Under the pieces are notes generated by a model. It did no database searches. It was not told where the DNA came from and saw only the letters and a list, made by a program, of their open reading frames with translations. This document shows, one piece after another, positions 11,997 through 22,505 of a DNA stretch of 64,000 bases. Source of the DNA: Muraenolepis orangiensis (lineage: Eukaryota > Chordata > Actinopteri > Gadiformes > Muraenolepididae); contig JANIIK010000610.1 in NCBI GenBank assembly GCA_027704905.1, positions 10,001 through 74,000 of the forward strand. Reading direction: 5' to 3'. The translations under genes were made by a program, and so were the position numbers. Position 1 is the first letter of the stretch; the number at the start of each line of letters is the position of its first letter.

Positions 11997-12065
11997 CAGG
12001 TAAGTGAGTATGTATTCCTACATACATGGGTATGTATGTAAGTGAGTATGCCTATATGCCATGGG
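10703..12065. other. Upstream of rabgef1: no gene; retroposon-like tail and (TA)n
   Basis: No coding exon is supported. It is probably the rabgef1 promoter/5' UTR region followed by intergenic DNA. At 11790-11835 a stretch reading ATGTATTGTCATTGCAC resembles fish retroposon 3' ends. A pure (TA)n run lies at about 11947-11991. Confidence 0.4.
11943..11991. repeat. (TA)n microsatellite
   Basis: TGTGTGTA leads into about 22 TA units. Confidence 0.95.
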
Positions 12066-12112
12066 GCTAAATAAGCAACCCTGATAATTTACATAGCCAT
12101 GAACACGTCACG

Positions 12113-12114
<2 letters not shown>

Positions 12115-12161
<47 letters not shown>
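12115..12161. repeat. (AC)n microsatellite (short allele of the duplicated array)
   Basis: About 22 AC units. The homologous array in the second segmental copy (58126-58255) has about 65, so the array changed length after duplication. Confidence 0.95.
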
Positions 12162-12164
<3 letters not shown>

Positions 12165-12882
12165 AAACGAAAGTAAATTGAACATCAGCCACAACTCACG
12201 TCTAGCCCTGTAAACGATGGAAGGTAGGCCGTCATCATAATAACAATGTAGGATGTAGGCTAGTTTGAATGCGCAAGAAACATATATTTCTCTTTTGCAC
12301 ACTTCGGTGTAGGTTATTAACTACGTTAATTCGGATTTTCGTTTGAAGAAGTAGACACATTCGAGAGAACGACCAGGGTCCGTTTTAGTGTGTCGCTAGT
12401 GTGCCCCCGAGGACGACAGATTATATTTTCTTCTGATTACATTATATTATTGCTCGCGGTCCACTTGCCGCTCTGTAATTTCGAGGCTCTGTAATAAATG
12501 CTCTGTCATTTCGAAGGCCCCCCCCCCAAACCAATAGGGCGATTTTGCCTAAGGCCCCCAGAAACCCTAGAAACGGTCGCAGGCCTAGTGATGCAATACA
12601 GGTGACTTTGGATATACGCAGGTAGCAAATGGTATGACCGCCTACTACTACCATATAGCAGGGTCGACCGTACATAGGCCTACAACAAGAAGAGACAAGA
12701 GAGTATAGATGTTGAGAAAACGAGGAACCACACATCACTTAAACACAATATAGGCTAGTATCAAAATAAGGAACGTATTCCTATATTCCGATGTATTTGA
12801 TGTAGGCCTATGCATTTGTTTATTTATACACACCCAAAGATTGTATTGACTACAACACTTTCTATTGCCCTTTTTTTCTCAG

Positions 12883-13502
12883 AGCTTTCAAGGATCCGTG
12901 CTGACTTTGTGCAGAAAGTTCCAATGCCTGTTATCAAAGGTATCCTGGATGACCTGTGGCAGAAGAACGTGTTGAGTACCGAGGACAAGGACTCTGTGAC
13001 GGAGAACCAGACGAGCAAAGTGGACAGAGCACGTTGTCTCATCGACATGGTGATGGGCAAAGGGGACAGAGCCAGTCAAATGATGGTTGATAGCTTGATG
13101 GATAGGGATGGGGAATTATGGTTCAGCCTTGGTCTGATCCCTTCTCCTGGTATGGGTGAGTTGTTTTTTTTTATTCGTTTTTTTTTCCTCGTTTTTTTCC
13201 CATGAAATGACCCCTGACCACTTTGTTTTGACAAGGGACGGCCTTCTTTATCCTTTAAACTACTGGGATACAGCAATGAATCATTGTCCATTCTCAAGGA
13301 CATTTAGTTGTGGACTGCGTATCCAAAGACATTCTCCCAACTTGGTTGAGAGTTGTACTTAGTATAATTAAATTGCTGAACAGCACAGCAGAAGCCCAAT
13401 TCGGGTTATAATGTGTAAACAATTAGCTGTTGAATGATCTGTGTTCCAGTAACTTTACTAATGGTTAACTTTTCTTGTCTAACTCAAACAGGACTGATCT
13501 GA
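12883..13502 (+). pseudogene. Orphan CARD exon plus terminal exon (copy 1)
   Basis: Exon 12883-13149 (267 nt, acceptor TTTCTCAG, donor GTATGG) encodes a CARD: LSRIRADFVQKV, ILDDLWQKNVLSTED, RARCLIDMVMGKG and a final LGLIPSPG. CARDs are six-helix death-fold domains that recruit caspase-1-type proteases or ASC. A last exon 13492-13502 adds Gly-Leu-Ile and a stop. The frame is open, but the exons that should precede it (FIIND) are absent: the upstream neighbour is rabgef1 on the opposite strand. Its near-identical partner is at 59026-59636. Because nothing visible supplies a start codon, I treat it as a gene fragment, unless a distant 5' exon splices in. Confidence 0.72.
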
Positions 13503-13809
13503 GGAGAAGGTCGGGTGGCCTCAGTCTTGAGGAATGAGCAAAGATAAAAAGTCACAACATTGTAATGACTGCTGCATTTGTTTTATTTAAAATGTCAGTG
13601 GTGGGACATTTATATCCCCTGTGATGTCAGTTAAAATGTCCTCTATAAGAGACATATGGGATACATTATTAAATGTATGAAATTCTATAAATACCTGGCT
13701 GATGTTTTTCCTTTCATTATTATGAAATCAGGAAGCGTTTTTTGCTGATTCTCAGGAGATTAAAGTGTCTTATATAGCCTTGGTAACTTATATTGGCTCA
13801 AATACTTTG

Positions 13810-14023
13810 TGTAATTCACTGACTGAACTGCCCGACCGAACTGACTGACTGTGACGGAACTATCTCTTATATACAGAGATTTTGACACGCGTGCGTCGGC
13901 ATAAAACGTCCCCGGAACACTGTGCGCTTCAACCATTAGTTCCGCCCTTAATCTACAGCATTTAGGTAGGAACCAAAAACTGGTAGGAACCAAAAACTCA
14001 AACTGAACACAGAGGCAGTTACA
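13810..14023 (-). repeat. BEL/Pao 3' LTR
   Basis: 214 bp, TG...CA ends, one mismatch to its partner at 18226-18439. Contains two nearby copies of TAGGAACCAAAAACT. Confidence 0.93.
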
Positions 14024-14109
14024 CTCCCACCAAACATATCAATTGTATATGATTTTACAATGACTTAGAGCCAACCTACTGCATAGAAAGTAAACAAAAC
14101 TAAATACAA

Positions 14110-15325
14110 TAACTTCGGTCCTTGGCCTCCACAGGAAAGGTCACTTCCGACTGCGCCTGGGTGTTGAGAACCTGGGCCTTCTTAAGTTCAGGGTCGTCAC
14201 TTGCGATCTCTCCCACCTTGACTTCTCCACTTGGTAACTCTTTCTGCCAAAGAAAGTCTGGGCTTCCATTGTGTAGACTCTGTGCTTTGCTTGATGCGTT
14301 CTACACGATTTGCCACAAACACATGAAATCTTCTGGCTTCATTATTGATGTACCCAAGGACAACCCTTGAATCAGTCCAGAAGACTTCTTGTAGGCATTC
14401 TACGTCCAGTTCTTTCTTGAGCATGTCACTGGTGCGGACAGCTACAACTGCTGCTGACAGCTCAAGCCTTGGTATGGTTGTGACCTTAGTAGGGGCAACT
14501 CTTGACTTTCCCATTACTAAGGAACAGTGGACTTCACTTGACGTACTCACTGCTCTGAGGTACGAGCACTCTCCATAGCCCGACACACTGGCATCGGAGA
14601 AATGGTGAAGTTCGTAATGCTGGACCTTGAAGCTTGATGGAACATAGCATCTTGGAATCTTCACACCCGCCAGATTTTGTAGGTCTTGGAGCCAGCATTC
14701 CCACAGAGTTCGTAAGTCATCAGGTGTCATCCCAACTGAGCTTGTCACGACACATCTGCTGCAGGATCTGCTTTCCCACCATGATGAAGGGCGCCACAAA
14801 ACCCAGAGGATCGTATACCGAAGCGACCGTGGACAAGACTCCTCTTCGGGTAAGTGGATTCTCTTTGACGATCACCCTGAACTGGAACTCATCGGAAGAC
14901 ACGCACCACTGCACACCGAGTACTCTTTCCATGTGCAGTTCACCCAGTGCCATGTCTTTGTCTCTGGGAGCTTCAGCACACTGTTCTTTTGGGATTGTGG
15001 CTAGGACTTCCTTTTGTGGATGATACACCCCATGATGTGGGATATACCAAGCTGGAGCTTTGTAGATGTCTTCCTCTGGGACCCTTTCTGCATCTCGGCG
15101 GGTTATGGTCTCATCCATGAAGGTCTTGTAGTCTTTGTGGTACTGATCGTTTCTTCTCAACTTCCTTTCTAGACAGTTGAGACGATGGATAGTACAGATC
15201 TTGTTATCAGGTAAGTTAGGCCTTTCCTTCTTGAATGGCAGCGGCATTTCATAATGACCGTCGCTCCTTAACTTGATGCCCTTCTCCATTTTCGACAGGA
15301 ACCTTAGATCCTCTTGAGAGATGGG
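14110..15325 (-). pseudogene. BEL/Pao pol remnant (RT flanks, RNase H; no integrase)
   Basis: The first frame (15325 to 14720) has the N-terminal RT segment ending PAWYIPHHGVYHPQK, joined directly to the later segment ERVLGVQWCV and DPLGFVAPF. The part that should carry the RT catalytic aspartates is gone. A second frame (14799 to 14197) carries RNase H (HHFSDASVSGYGE, RLELSAAVVA, FWTDSRVVLGYI). A third frame with the post-RNase H segment PDFLWQKELPSGEV runs to a stop near 14106. No H2C2 or DDE integrase motifs are present. The product could not support reverse transcription. Confidence 0.85.
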
Positions 15326-18158
15326 GCTCTGACACTCTTTCAGCGAAGTCAGACTCCAGCATCTTTATGACATCTGCAGGTAACACAACTTCTTTGATCT
15401 GTGTTCTACAGACATAGTGCACTTCACTTGTGAGGTCTGAAGAGGACGGTAGACCTGGCGTCACTTGCTTCACAATGACTTGGTGACTGATTCCGATTGT
15501 GAGCAAATTGTCCAAAGTGACCAAAGTGACCGATTGTCTCTGAGCAAACGGCTGATGTTCCTCACCAGTCACCACTTGTCTTGGAACGAGGGCTTGAGCA
15601 CAGTTGTAGCCAATTAACAGGCCGACATCACAGCTTTGCTGAGAAGCGATCTCATCTGCAATGTGTTCAAGATGAGGCCATGCCTTCGCTGTCTCTGGTG
15701 TGGGAATATGGTCTCTGTTTGCAGGGATAAACTCTCTTGAGTAAGTCACTGGCAGAGTGATTATCTTGTCTGAATTGAATCCTCTTACTTGTAGACCTGT
15801 CAGCTTCCAACAGGACACGACTGTGTTTCTTGAAGCCAGCGTGGAGAGCTTTAGCTGAACTGGTTCACCTTTTGTGTTGAGAGCCTTTGCTGTCTCTTCG
15901 AGGATAAAGGTTGTGTCACTTTGTGTATCGAGGAGTGCGTACACCAGAACCTCACGACTTGGCTCACCTGTAGATGACACCCACACTGGAACTATTGTGG
16001 ATGTATGAGTGTTCCCATCATTCTGGATGACTCTAAATGATGTCGCCTCACGTGATGGTCTCTCTGCCTGGTCTTGTGGCTGATTATTCTCTCTTTCTTT
16101 GTACCTATCACTCTTCCTTGCTCCATCAGGCCTTGTCGACATCCTTTCTTCCTTGGTGCGATCATCATGGAGGCAAGTTGGATGTCTTCTCTCACAGGTG
16201 TCGCAGGTGTTTCTATCTCTACAGTCCTTGGAGCGATGGCCAGACTTCAGACAGCCGAAACACAAGTTCTTCTCTTGGACAAACTTAATTTGTTCACTGA
16301 TTGTCATCTGCATAATCTTGCGACACCTTTGTAGACTGTGTCCTGCCCTCTCACAGAAGACACAGCCTGTGGCGACGGCTTTCTCATCTGAGCTGGTTGC
16401 TAAAACCCTTGCTCCAGGATCTCTGCTCCTGGAACCCTTGTCCAGAATACTTTCCCCTGGCTTCAGAGCATGAAGAGAGGTTATTGGGTGGCAAGCGATT
16501 CTGGCTTCATGTGTGAGGAACTTGACAAACTGGCTGAAGCTCGGGAACATGCGAGTTTCATCCTCTGTGGCCATGACCGTCCTACTCCATCTTGAAGTCA
16601 GCCAGTCTGGAAGTTTGGAGAGTATTTTCTGGTTCTCGTTGCAATCATTAAGTATTTCAAGACCTCTGATCTGAGACATGGCAGCCTCACAGCTGCGCAG
16701 GAAGTCGGCGAGTTCTTGAAGTTCCACACTGCATTTGGAGCTTATCTTGGGCCACGACTCAATCTTATCTCTGAAGGCCTTGGCAATGAGGAATGGATTG
16801 CCATATCGCTCATCTAGGATGTGCCATGCTGCATAATAGGCTGACTCTGTGCCTAGTAAGAAGTAGCTCTCTATGGCCTTCTTGGCAGATCCACCCACGT
16901 ACTTGCGTAGATAATATATCTTCTCTTCGGCTGGTATGTTCTTCCTGCCAACAAGCGTCTGAAAGGACACCTTCCAGTCGTTGTATCTGAGTGGGTCGCC
17001 ATTGAACACTGTAGGTTCAGGTATAGGAATGCGACTTGCACTGATGGCTTCTGCGAACAATCTGACAAGAGCTGCTGTGCTGTCTTCAGATCTGTCTTCT
17101 TGCCTTGTTTGTGATACAGCTCGTGGTGGAGAACGGTGCTGTTCTTGTCTTGGATGTGTTACAGCTCGTGGTGGAGAACGGTGCTGCAATAGGCTAGTTT
17201 GAGGCTTGATTTCCACTTCACTCTTCACAGAGACACGTCGATGGAGAAGCTCATTTACTTCTTCATCTGAGCAGTCACTTCGTTTAGCTGCTTGAGCTGA
17301 ACATTCGCTCTGCTCATATACTTGCTGTCGTGCCTTGGCAGCCTTTAGCTTCTTAATAGTTTCCAATCGATTTAGTTCTCTGCGTTTGGCTTCTAGCACT
17401 CTTTGTCTTTCTGCAGTTTCAGCCTCCTGCTTGGCTTTAAACTGTGCGGCTTCAGCTTCAAGTCTCTGAAGTTCTTCAATATGACGCTCTTGCTCTAGCA
17501 GGACTTCTAAGGTGGCTTGGTTAGCAGCAACCTCAGCAGCTGCACTTGTTCTGCTTGCAGAGTAGAATTTAGTGTGGCGAGAGCTGGTGCCTGTCTTGAC
17601 TGAGGCTACAGACACTATCTCTTCCATGAATTGTTCTTCATGCATTTGACCTTTAGCCTTTCTTGTGTCTAGAAGGTCCATTGCATTATTACAAATCTTC
17701 TTTGTTACTGATTCACAGGTGTCGACTCTGCGACGTGTGTTATGGTCAGGCACTTCAATGCGCTTCCAATCGTCATAAACCTCATTCAGACTCCTAGAGG
17801 CACTGCATATTTTAGTGACGTGTCCATCCAGCAGGTCGTCTGAGCTCTGTGCACACAGCGCTTGGTTAGCTTCTTTAGCAACATTTTTCCACTTCTCATA
17901 GACCACACTGAAACGATGTGCAACTTTTCTTATTTGCTCATCATGCAGTTCTTGACCCTTTTCCGTCAACATGCGGACTCTTTGGCCTCTTCGTGGCTCT
18001 TCTGAGGAAGCGGGGTTGCTAACTATTGTGCCTTCTTCCCTTTGTGGTTGCACGGTTGTGCTGTCTTCATTTGCACCCTCTTTGTCAGGTGCTTGTGCCT
18101 GCATGTCTGTGCAATGTACATCCACAACAACCACACGCTGGCTGCCACTCTCAGACAT
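15249..18158 (-). CDS. BEL/Pao gag-protease frame (969 aa)
   Basis: The N-terminal third is charged and helical (Glu/Lys/Arg-rich coiled coil, about residues 215-290). A Pao-type gag domain follows (VFNGDPLRYNDWKVSFQTLV, about residue 385). Next come zinc knuckles CVFCERAGHSLQRC and CFGCLKSGHRSKDC (about residues 610-660), then an aspartic-protease region with ALLDTQSDTTFI (about residue 760) and DVGLLIGYN. The protein packages the RNA and processes the polyprotein. The frame ends early because of an apparent one-base change in a C run near 15327; the downstream pol sequence continues in another frame. Confidence 0.88.
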   Translation of the reverse strand: MSESGSQRVVVVDVHCTDMQAQAPDKEGANEDSTTVQPQREEGTIVSNPASSEEPRRGQRVRMLTEKGQELHDEQIRKVAHRFSVVYEKWKNVAKEANQALCAQSSDDLLDGHVTKICSASRSLNEVYDDWKRIEVPDHNTRRRVDTCESVTKKICNNAMDLLDTRKAKGQMHEEQFMEEIVSVASVKTGTSSRHTKFYSASRTSAAAEVAANQATLEVLLEQERHIEELQRLEAEAAQFKAKQEAETAERQRVLEAKRRELNRLETIKKLKAAKARQQVYEQSECSAQAAKRSDCSDEEVNELLHRRVSVKSEVEIKPQTSLLQHRSPPRAVTHPRQEQHRSPPRAVSQTRQEDRSEDSTAALVRLFAEAISASRIPIPEPTVFNGDPLRYNDWKVSFQTLVGRKNIPAEEKIYYLRKYVGGSAKKAIESYFLLGTESAYYAAWHILDERYGNPFLIAKAFRDKIESWPKISSKCSVELQELADFLRSCEAAMSQIRGLEILNDCNENQKILSKLPDWLTSRWSRTVMATEDETRMFPSFSQFVKFLTHEARIACHPITSLHALKPGESILDKGSRSRDPGARVLATSSDEKAVATGCVFCERAGHSLQRCRKIMQMTISEQIKFVQEKNLCFGCLKSGHRSKDCRDRNTCDTCERRHPTCLHDDRTKEERMSTRPDGARKSDRYKERENNQPQDQAERPSREATSFRVIQNDGNTHTSTIVPVWVSSTGEPSREVLVYALLDTQSDTTFILEETAKALNTKGEPVQLKLSTLASRNTVVSCWKLTGLQVRGFNSDKIITLPVTYSREFIPANRDHIPTPETAKAWPHLEHIADEIASQQSCDVGLLIGYNCAQALVPRQVVTGEEHQPFAQRQSVTLVTLDNLLTIGISHQVIVKQVTPGLPSSSDLTSEVHYVCRTQIKEVVLPADVIKMLESDFAERVSEPHLSRGSKVPVENGEGHQVKERRSL

Positions 18159-18225
18159 CTTTACTTGGTTTAATGTTGTTACTCACTGCTTTCTGATGCT
18201 GTCTTATGGAGCAGTAAGTTCTCAC

Positions 18226-18439
18226 TGTAATTCACTGACTGAACTGCCCGACCGAACTGACTGACTGTGACGGAACTATCTCTTATATACAGAGATTTTG
18301 ACACGCGTGCGTCGGCATAAAACGTCCCCGGAACACTGTGCGCTTCAACCATTAGTTCCGCCCTTACTCTACAGCATTTAGGTAGGAACCAAAAACTGGT
18401 AGGAACCAAAAACTCAAACTGAACACAGAGGCAGTTACA
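18226..18439 (-). repeat. BEL/Pao 5' LTR
   Basis: 214 bp partner of the LTR at 13810. Near identity of the two LTRs implies a young insertion. Confidence 0.93.
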
Positions 18440-18754
18440 CTTTGGATCAAAGTTGTTAAGTAGAACACAAAAGACACGCCTTGTTTTGACCAGTGACCCA
18501 CTGTACTGTATGTTCTGTTACTAGAAGTTTCATCAGTGGAGAATTGGTCCTCCAAACTCATCCCCAGCCCTGACATACTCAAGACAGAAATACTGAAGGA
18601 CATAGACAACGTGAGTTATTCTTCTGAGATTGCATACATCATGTTTAATGACAGTCTGGCCGATACATTTGTCATTAATATCATGTTATTCCTCTAACAT
18701 TGATGCAAACTATTGAGGTATCAAAGGATCGGATCATATAATGCATACCTGTAA

Positions 18755-18935
18755 TACCAAGGACGATGGGGCACAGGCAAAGGTTGCAGGAGACCAGCAG
18801 GAGCCTGATGAGAGGGCTTGTGCTGGTTGAAAACCCGACAGGCGTTGACAAACTCCCGAGTGTCCTCCTCCAGGGTGGTCCCCCAGAACCTCTGCTGCAG
18901 GACCCCCTTGCGCTCCCTCTCCGTTACCTAAATGT
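18755..18935 (-). pseudogene. Ty3/gypsy integrase zinc-region fragment (copy 1)
   Basis: The minus strand reads EDTREFVNACRVFNQHKPSH and PAGLLQPLPVPHRPW, typical of the segment just after the integrase H2C2 zinc site of fish gypsy elements. One zinc cysteine position reads Phe (CRVFN). Only about 60 codons remain. The same fragment recurs at 60245-60425. Confidence 0.75.
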
Positions 18936-19044
18936 TCCTACCTTTGTGTTTACCCCTGGCTCAATAGGGACACCTACTGGACACCCACGTGTATGCATAC
19001 ACCTTCATCAAAATGGCTCTTACAGTTACGTTAATAAGTGTATA

Positions 19045-19100
19045 TCAGTGGAGGCTCGTCCATTAAGGAAAGGGAGGACCTAACAATCCAGAGAAAAAAA
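19045..19100 (+). repeat. hAT-like terminal sequence
   Basis: CAGTGGAGGCTCGTCCATTA resembles the CAGTGGCGGCTCGTCC terminus of the hAT element at 46404. No matching opposite end was found. It is duplicated near 60530. Confidence 0.4.
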
Positions 19101-19483
19101 ACAGTTCAATACACAGATACAACAGATACAACAGATTAATCTGTGAAAATACTGATAACAATGCTTTTTCTAAAGCTTCAAAGTCACACAAATATGTGTG
19201 TCAAAATACCACCAACAGCCCCCCTACCGCCATTAGTTTTATCACTGTAAAGAAGAACGTCCTCCGTAAACTCACATTAAGTCCATTACACAACTGCTGG
19301 ACCCCAGTGGCCGGTGAGTCCTTGTATTTAACATGAGTACGGCGCCAAGGGCGGGTCTAGTCAGAGGCTCTGTTAACCAATCAACAGAGCTCACTCCGCT
19401 GGTGAATAGCCAATCAGAGCTTTGGGGGGCGGGTTATCATCATGCACGGATCTATCTTGTGTCATTCATTAGATTAGATTAGA

Positions 19484-19797
<314 letters not shown>

Positions 19798-20067
19798 CTC
19801 AGGTCACTGTGCCTCCTCTGTCCATCTTACGACCTGAGATGGATCCATTGAAACGTCTTATAGCAGCCGGGAGAAAGGACCCGCGTATTCCGCCATTAAC
19901 TTTTAATTAATTTTAGATTCATTCAATTTGAATTATGTTAGGTTTATTCAATAAGCGACTGTGAATCAAACTTCTATTCCGATTTTCCGATTTTCATCAT
20001 AAATGGATTAATCGCTAAATAGCTATTTTTTATCAAAACAATGCTTCTTTCCCACTCTCTTTACACA

Positions 20068-20069
<2 letters not shown>

Positions 20070-20140
<71 letters not shown>
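20070..20140. repeat. (CT)n microsatellite
   Basis: About 34 CT units, about 280 bp from the preceding GA array and inverted relative to it, so the two could form a large foldback. The array is lost in the copy near 61650. Confidence 0.97.
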
Positions 20141-20144
<4 letters not shown>

Positions 20145-20861
20145 CTTGTGGTGTCTCCTTCTCAAGTAAGTGCCCCACCACCACTTCCTGCTAAGTCCCT
20201 ATGACATGGGTCGGCAACAGGCGGTCCGTCCGACGGACAGTCACACATATAGTCTATAATGTCCAAATCGAGAATCTCCCTCCACCTGAAGAATGCTTAT
20301 TGTACTTTTATCTATGTTGAGAGTGAATGACACACAGGCCTAATCAGGCAGCGGGGTGCACTGACGCTGAACCCCTCATAGTGAATCAATAGGTGGACAA
20401 CGCGTGGTGCTGAAATAGCCAACATGCGGTGTGTGGTTTGAAAAAAATAACACCAGCTCACTAAATCATTGTAACGTAATGTTTACTTCTATATGACTGT
20501 GACTGCACCTGCATTTTCCGCCAGGGCTGAACTGGCCATCTGGCATACCCGACGTGCCTTTTGGGCCGACAACTTTTTAGTTTTGTCTGATCGGAAACGG
20601 CCCATAAAACAGGTAGATCGGCCCGTAAAACAGGTAGATCGGCCCATTGTTTTTTTTGTACGAGGTGATATGAGGTCAACGTTCGCCGCTGATCACACAG
20701 TGTTAAGGTGTTAACTTTGACAGCCCTAGTTCTAATGCTTTGGTCTTCATATCGGCACCCAATCAACATGTTCTGACTTTTCTTTTGAAACACGGAAATA
20801 CATTTGAACGTTGTTGAGAATCACAACACAAACTCACTAGTAGTGCAATGGATTGGGTGAG

Positions 20862-21034
20862 TAACCCCCACTGCTACCTAGTTAACTAGAACACTAGTAA
20901 TCCCCACTGCTACCTAGTTAACTAGAACACTAGTAATCCCCACTGCTACCTAGTTAACTAGAACACTAGTAACCCCCACTGCTACCTAGTTAACGAGAAC
21001 ACTAGTTATCCCCAATGCTACCTAGTTAACTAGA
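20862..21034. repeat. 36-bp minisatellite, about 5 units
   Basis: Each unit contains CCCCACTGCTAC, the palindrome CTAGTTAACTAG and a short ACTAGT palindrome. The same 36-bp unit forms arrays at 28367, 62246 and 63964. Confidence 0.95.
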
Positions 21035-21072
21035 ACTGGCCCATAACCAATATCACAGGGTTGTCACCAGGA

Positions 21073-21190
21073 TATAAAACAAATCAAACCCTAACCTACC
21101 TAACCGGTCTAAAAATCAGGAAGTGTGTGAGTTAAAAGCAACAAGTAGGCTGCATTGAATCGGAGCGAAGACGTCACATCAGCATGGAAG
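21073..21190 (+). promoter_or_regulatory. Duplicated TATA / ATG / splice-donor cassette, copy 1
   Basis: TATAAAA (21073-21079) is followed about 105 bp later by CATCAGCATGGAAG and a GTAATC donor (ATG 21184). The arrangement is kept in copies at 28658-28761 and 62571-62687. It could be a promoter and first coding exon of an unrecognised gene; no downstream exon was found. Confidence 0.3.
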
Positions 21191-22053
21191 GTAATCCGTG
21201 TTTACGATTAAATGTTGTCCAATATGGTATGATACACATTTGGTTTTAGACGTTTTGATCTGAACTAGAAACTATTTGAACGAACGATTGTGGGTATTGT
21301 CAAGATTACTTTGTTGTTTAGCCTCACCTACTACAGTGTGTAGATGACAATATTATCAACGACAAACGAAAAACATAGTTAGTTTAATTTCTTTATTATG
21401 AGTGGTCAATGAGACGCATGTCTTCTTGACGTGATACGTTGTGAGACACTAAGTTGGTACGATAAACGGTTCTGATGTATTCTGAGGAGAACAGTTCATA
21501 ACAATGTGTCGAACACCCTGCCTAAACTATCACGGTTTACACTCCCGTCATTTCATATTTGTCCGACCTTTTGGTTTGTGCTCTATAGTCTAGACCAGGG
21601 GTTCACCTTTCAGCCCGCGACCCCCAAATAACAGCTAGAGACTAGAGCCCCCACTATCACCGACTATCGCGAACATTGTGTGTGTGGCTTTTTTCAGCTG
21701 CAAATGATACTGTCGTGAATCTGTCGGAATCAAAATTCCTTTATTTGTCACCCTTACATATTAAACAGACTTACATAATACAAATATCTATGCACACGTT
21801 ATTATTAACAATAATAATAATAATAATAATAATAATACATTAAAAAAAAACTTCGGTGTTGAAAGCGTAAACTAGGGGAAATAACTAAACGGTATATTGT
21901 TTCACTTGAATGTAATGATCAGGCATTACCACTTGCGGGCCATGGGAAGCAGGTTGGAGTTGTGGAGATAGACTTTATTTATCCCGAGGGAAATTATTGA
22001 GCAACAGTCGCCATACATACAACATAGAGGAAATTTCAAAATAAAAACAATAA

Positions 22054-22224
22054 TGTTGAATAACCATACGGAGGGATACTTTTATTATAACTGTATTTAT
22101 TAGTAACCAGTTAACATGACTGGACGCGTCTCCAGGACCACACAGAGTGAACACACATGCGCAGTACCACTACGGTGGCCGCTAAACAGTACACATGAAT
22201 TAGCATATTAACGAATGCTCTACA
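22054..22224 (-). repeat. Gypsy 3' LTR
   Basis: 171 bp; two mismatches to the LTR at 26678. Confidence 0.95.
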
Positions 22225-22505
22225 TCCTCTCTCTTTAGCTTATAGTCCTGGTAGAATAGAAAAATAACAATAACAATAATCGAATACCATGGTTAGGTCG
22301 ATTCCAATAACCAACTGACATTTCAATGTCTATCAACAAAGTTGTAATGTAGAAAATAAAGGCATGGCATCTCACCTAGCTTTCTGTATCTTGTCAACAA
22401 TGGTTTTTTTTATTTTTTTTTTTTTTAACAACAATAACAATACCGTACTATGTACGATCATGAACAGTGGGCATGTGGTGCTTGGAGTCAGTCCACGCAA
22501 AGTAC

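Larger units (their letters stand above)
13810..18439 (-). mobile_element. BEL/Pao LTR retrotransposon, internally deleted
   Basis: The two 214-bp LTRs (13810-14023 and 18226-18439) start TG and end CA and differ at one position. CTTTG is duplicated on both sides (13805-13809 and 18440-18444), and the second segmental copy holds the unoccupied CTTTG site at 59931. Transcription is on the minus strand. Coding parts of gag, protease, RT flanks and RNase H are present, but the RT catalytic core and the whole integrase are missing. The element is therefore recent but defective, and could move only with helper proteins. Confidence 0.92.

Noticed and set aside
12442..12738. 98-residue minus-strand frame repeated at 58527-58880
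   Set aside because: Conserved only because the whole segment is duplicated. It shows no domain or codon-level constraint, and the second copy has a C18 insertion in it.
15992..17202. Small frames on both strands within the BEL gag region
   Set aside because: Shadows of the 969-residue minus-strand frame with no motifs of their own.
18755..19083. 105-residue plus-strand frame
   Set aside because: The minus strand of the same stretch reads as a gypsy integrase fragment, so the plus frame is a shadow.
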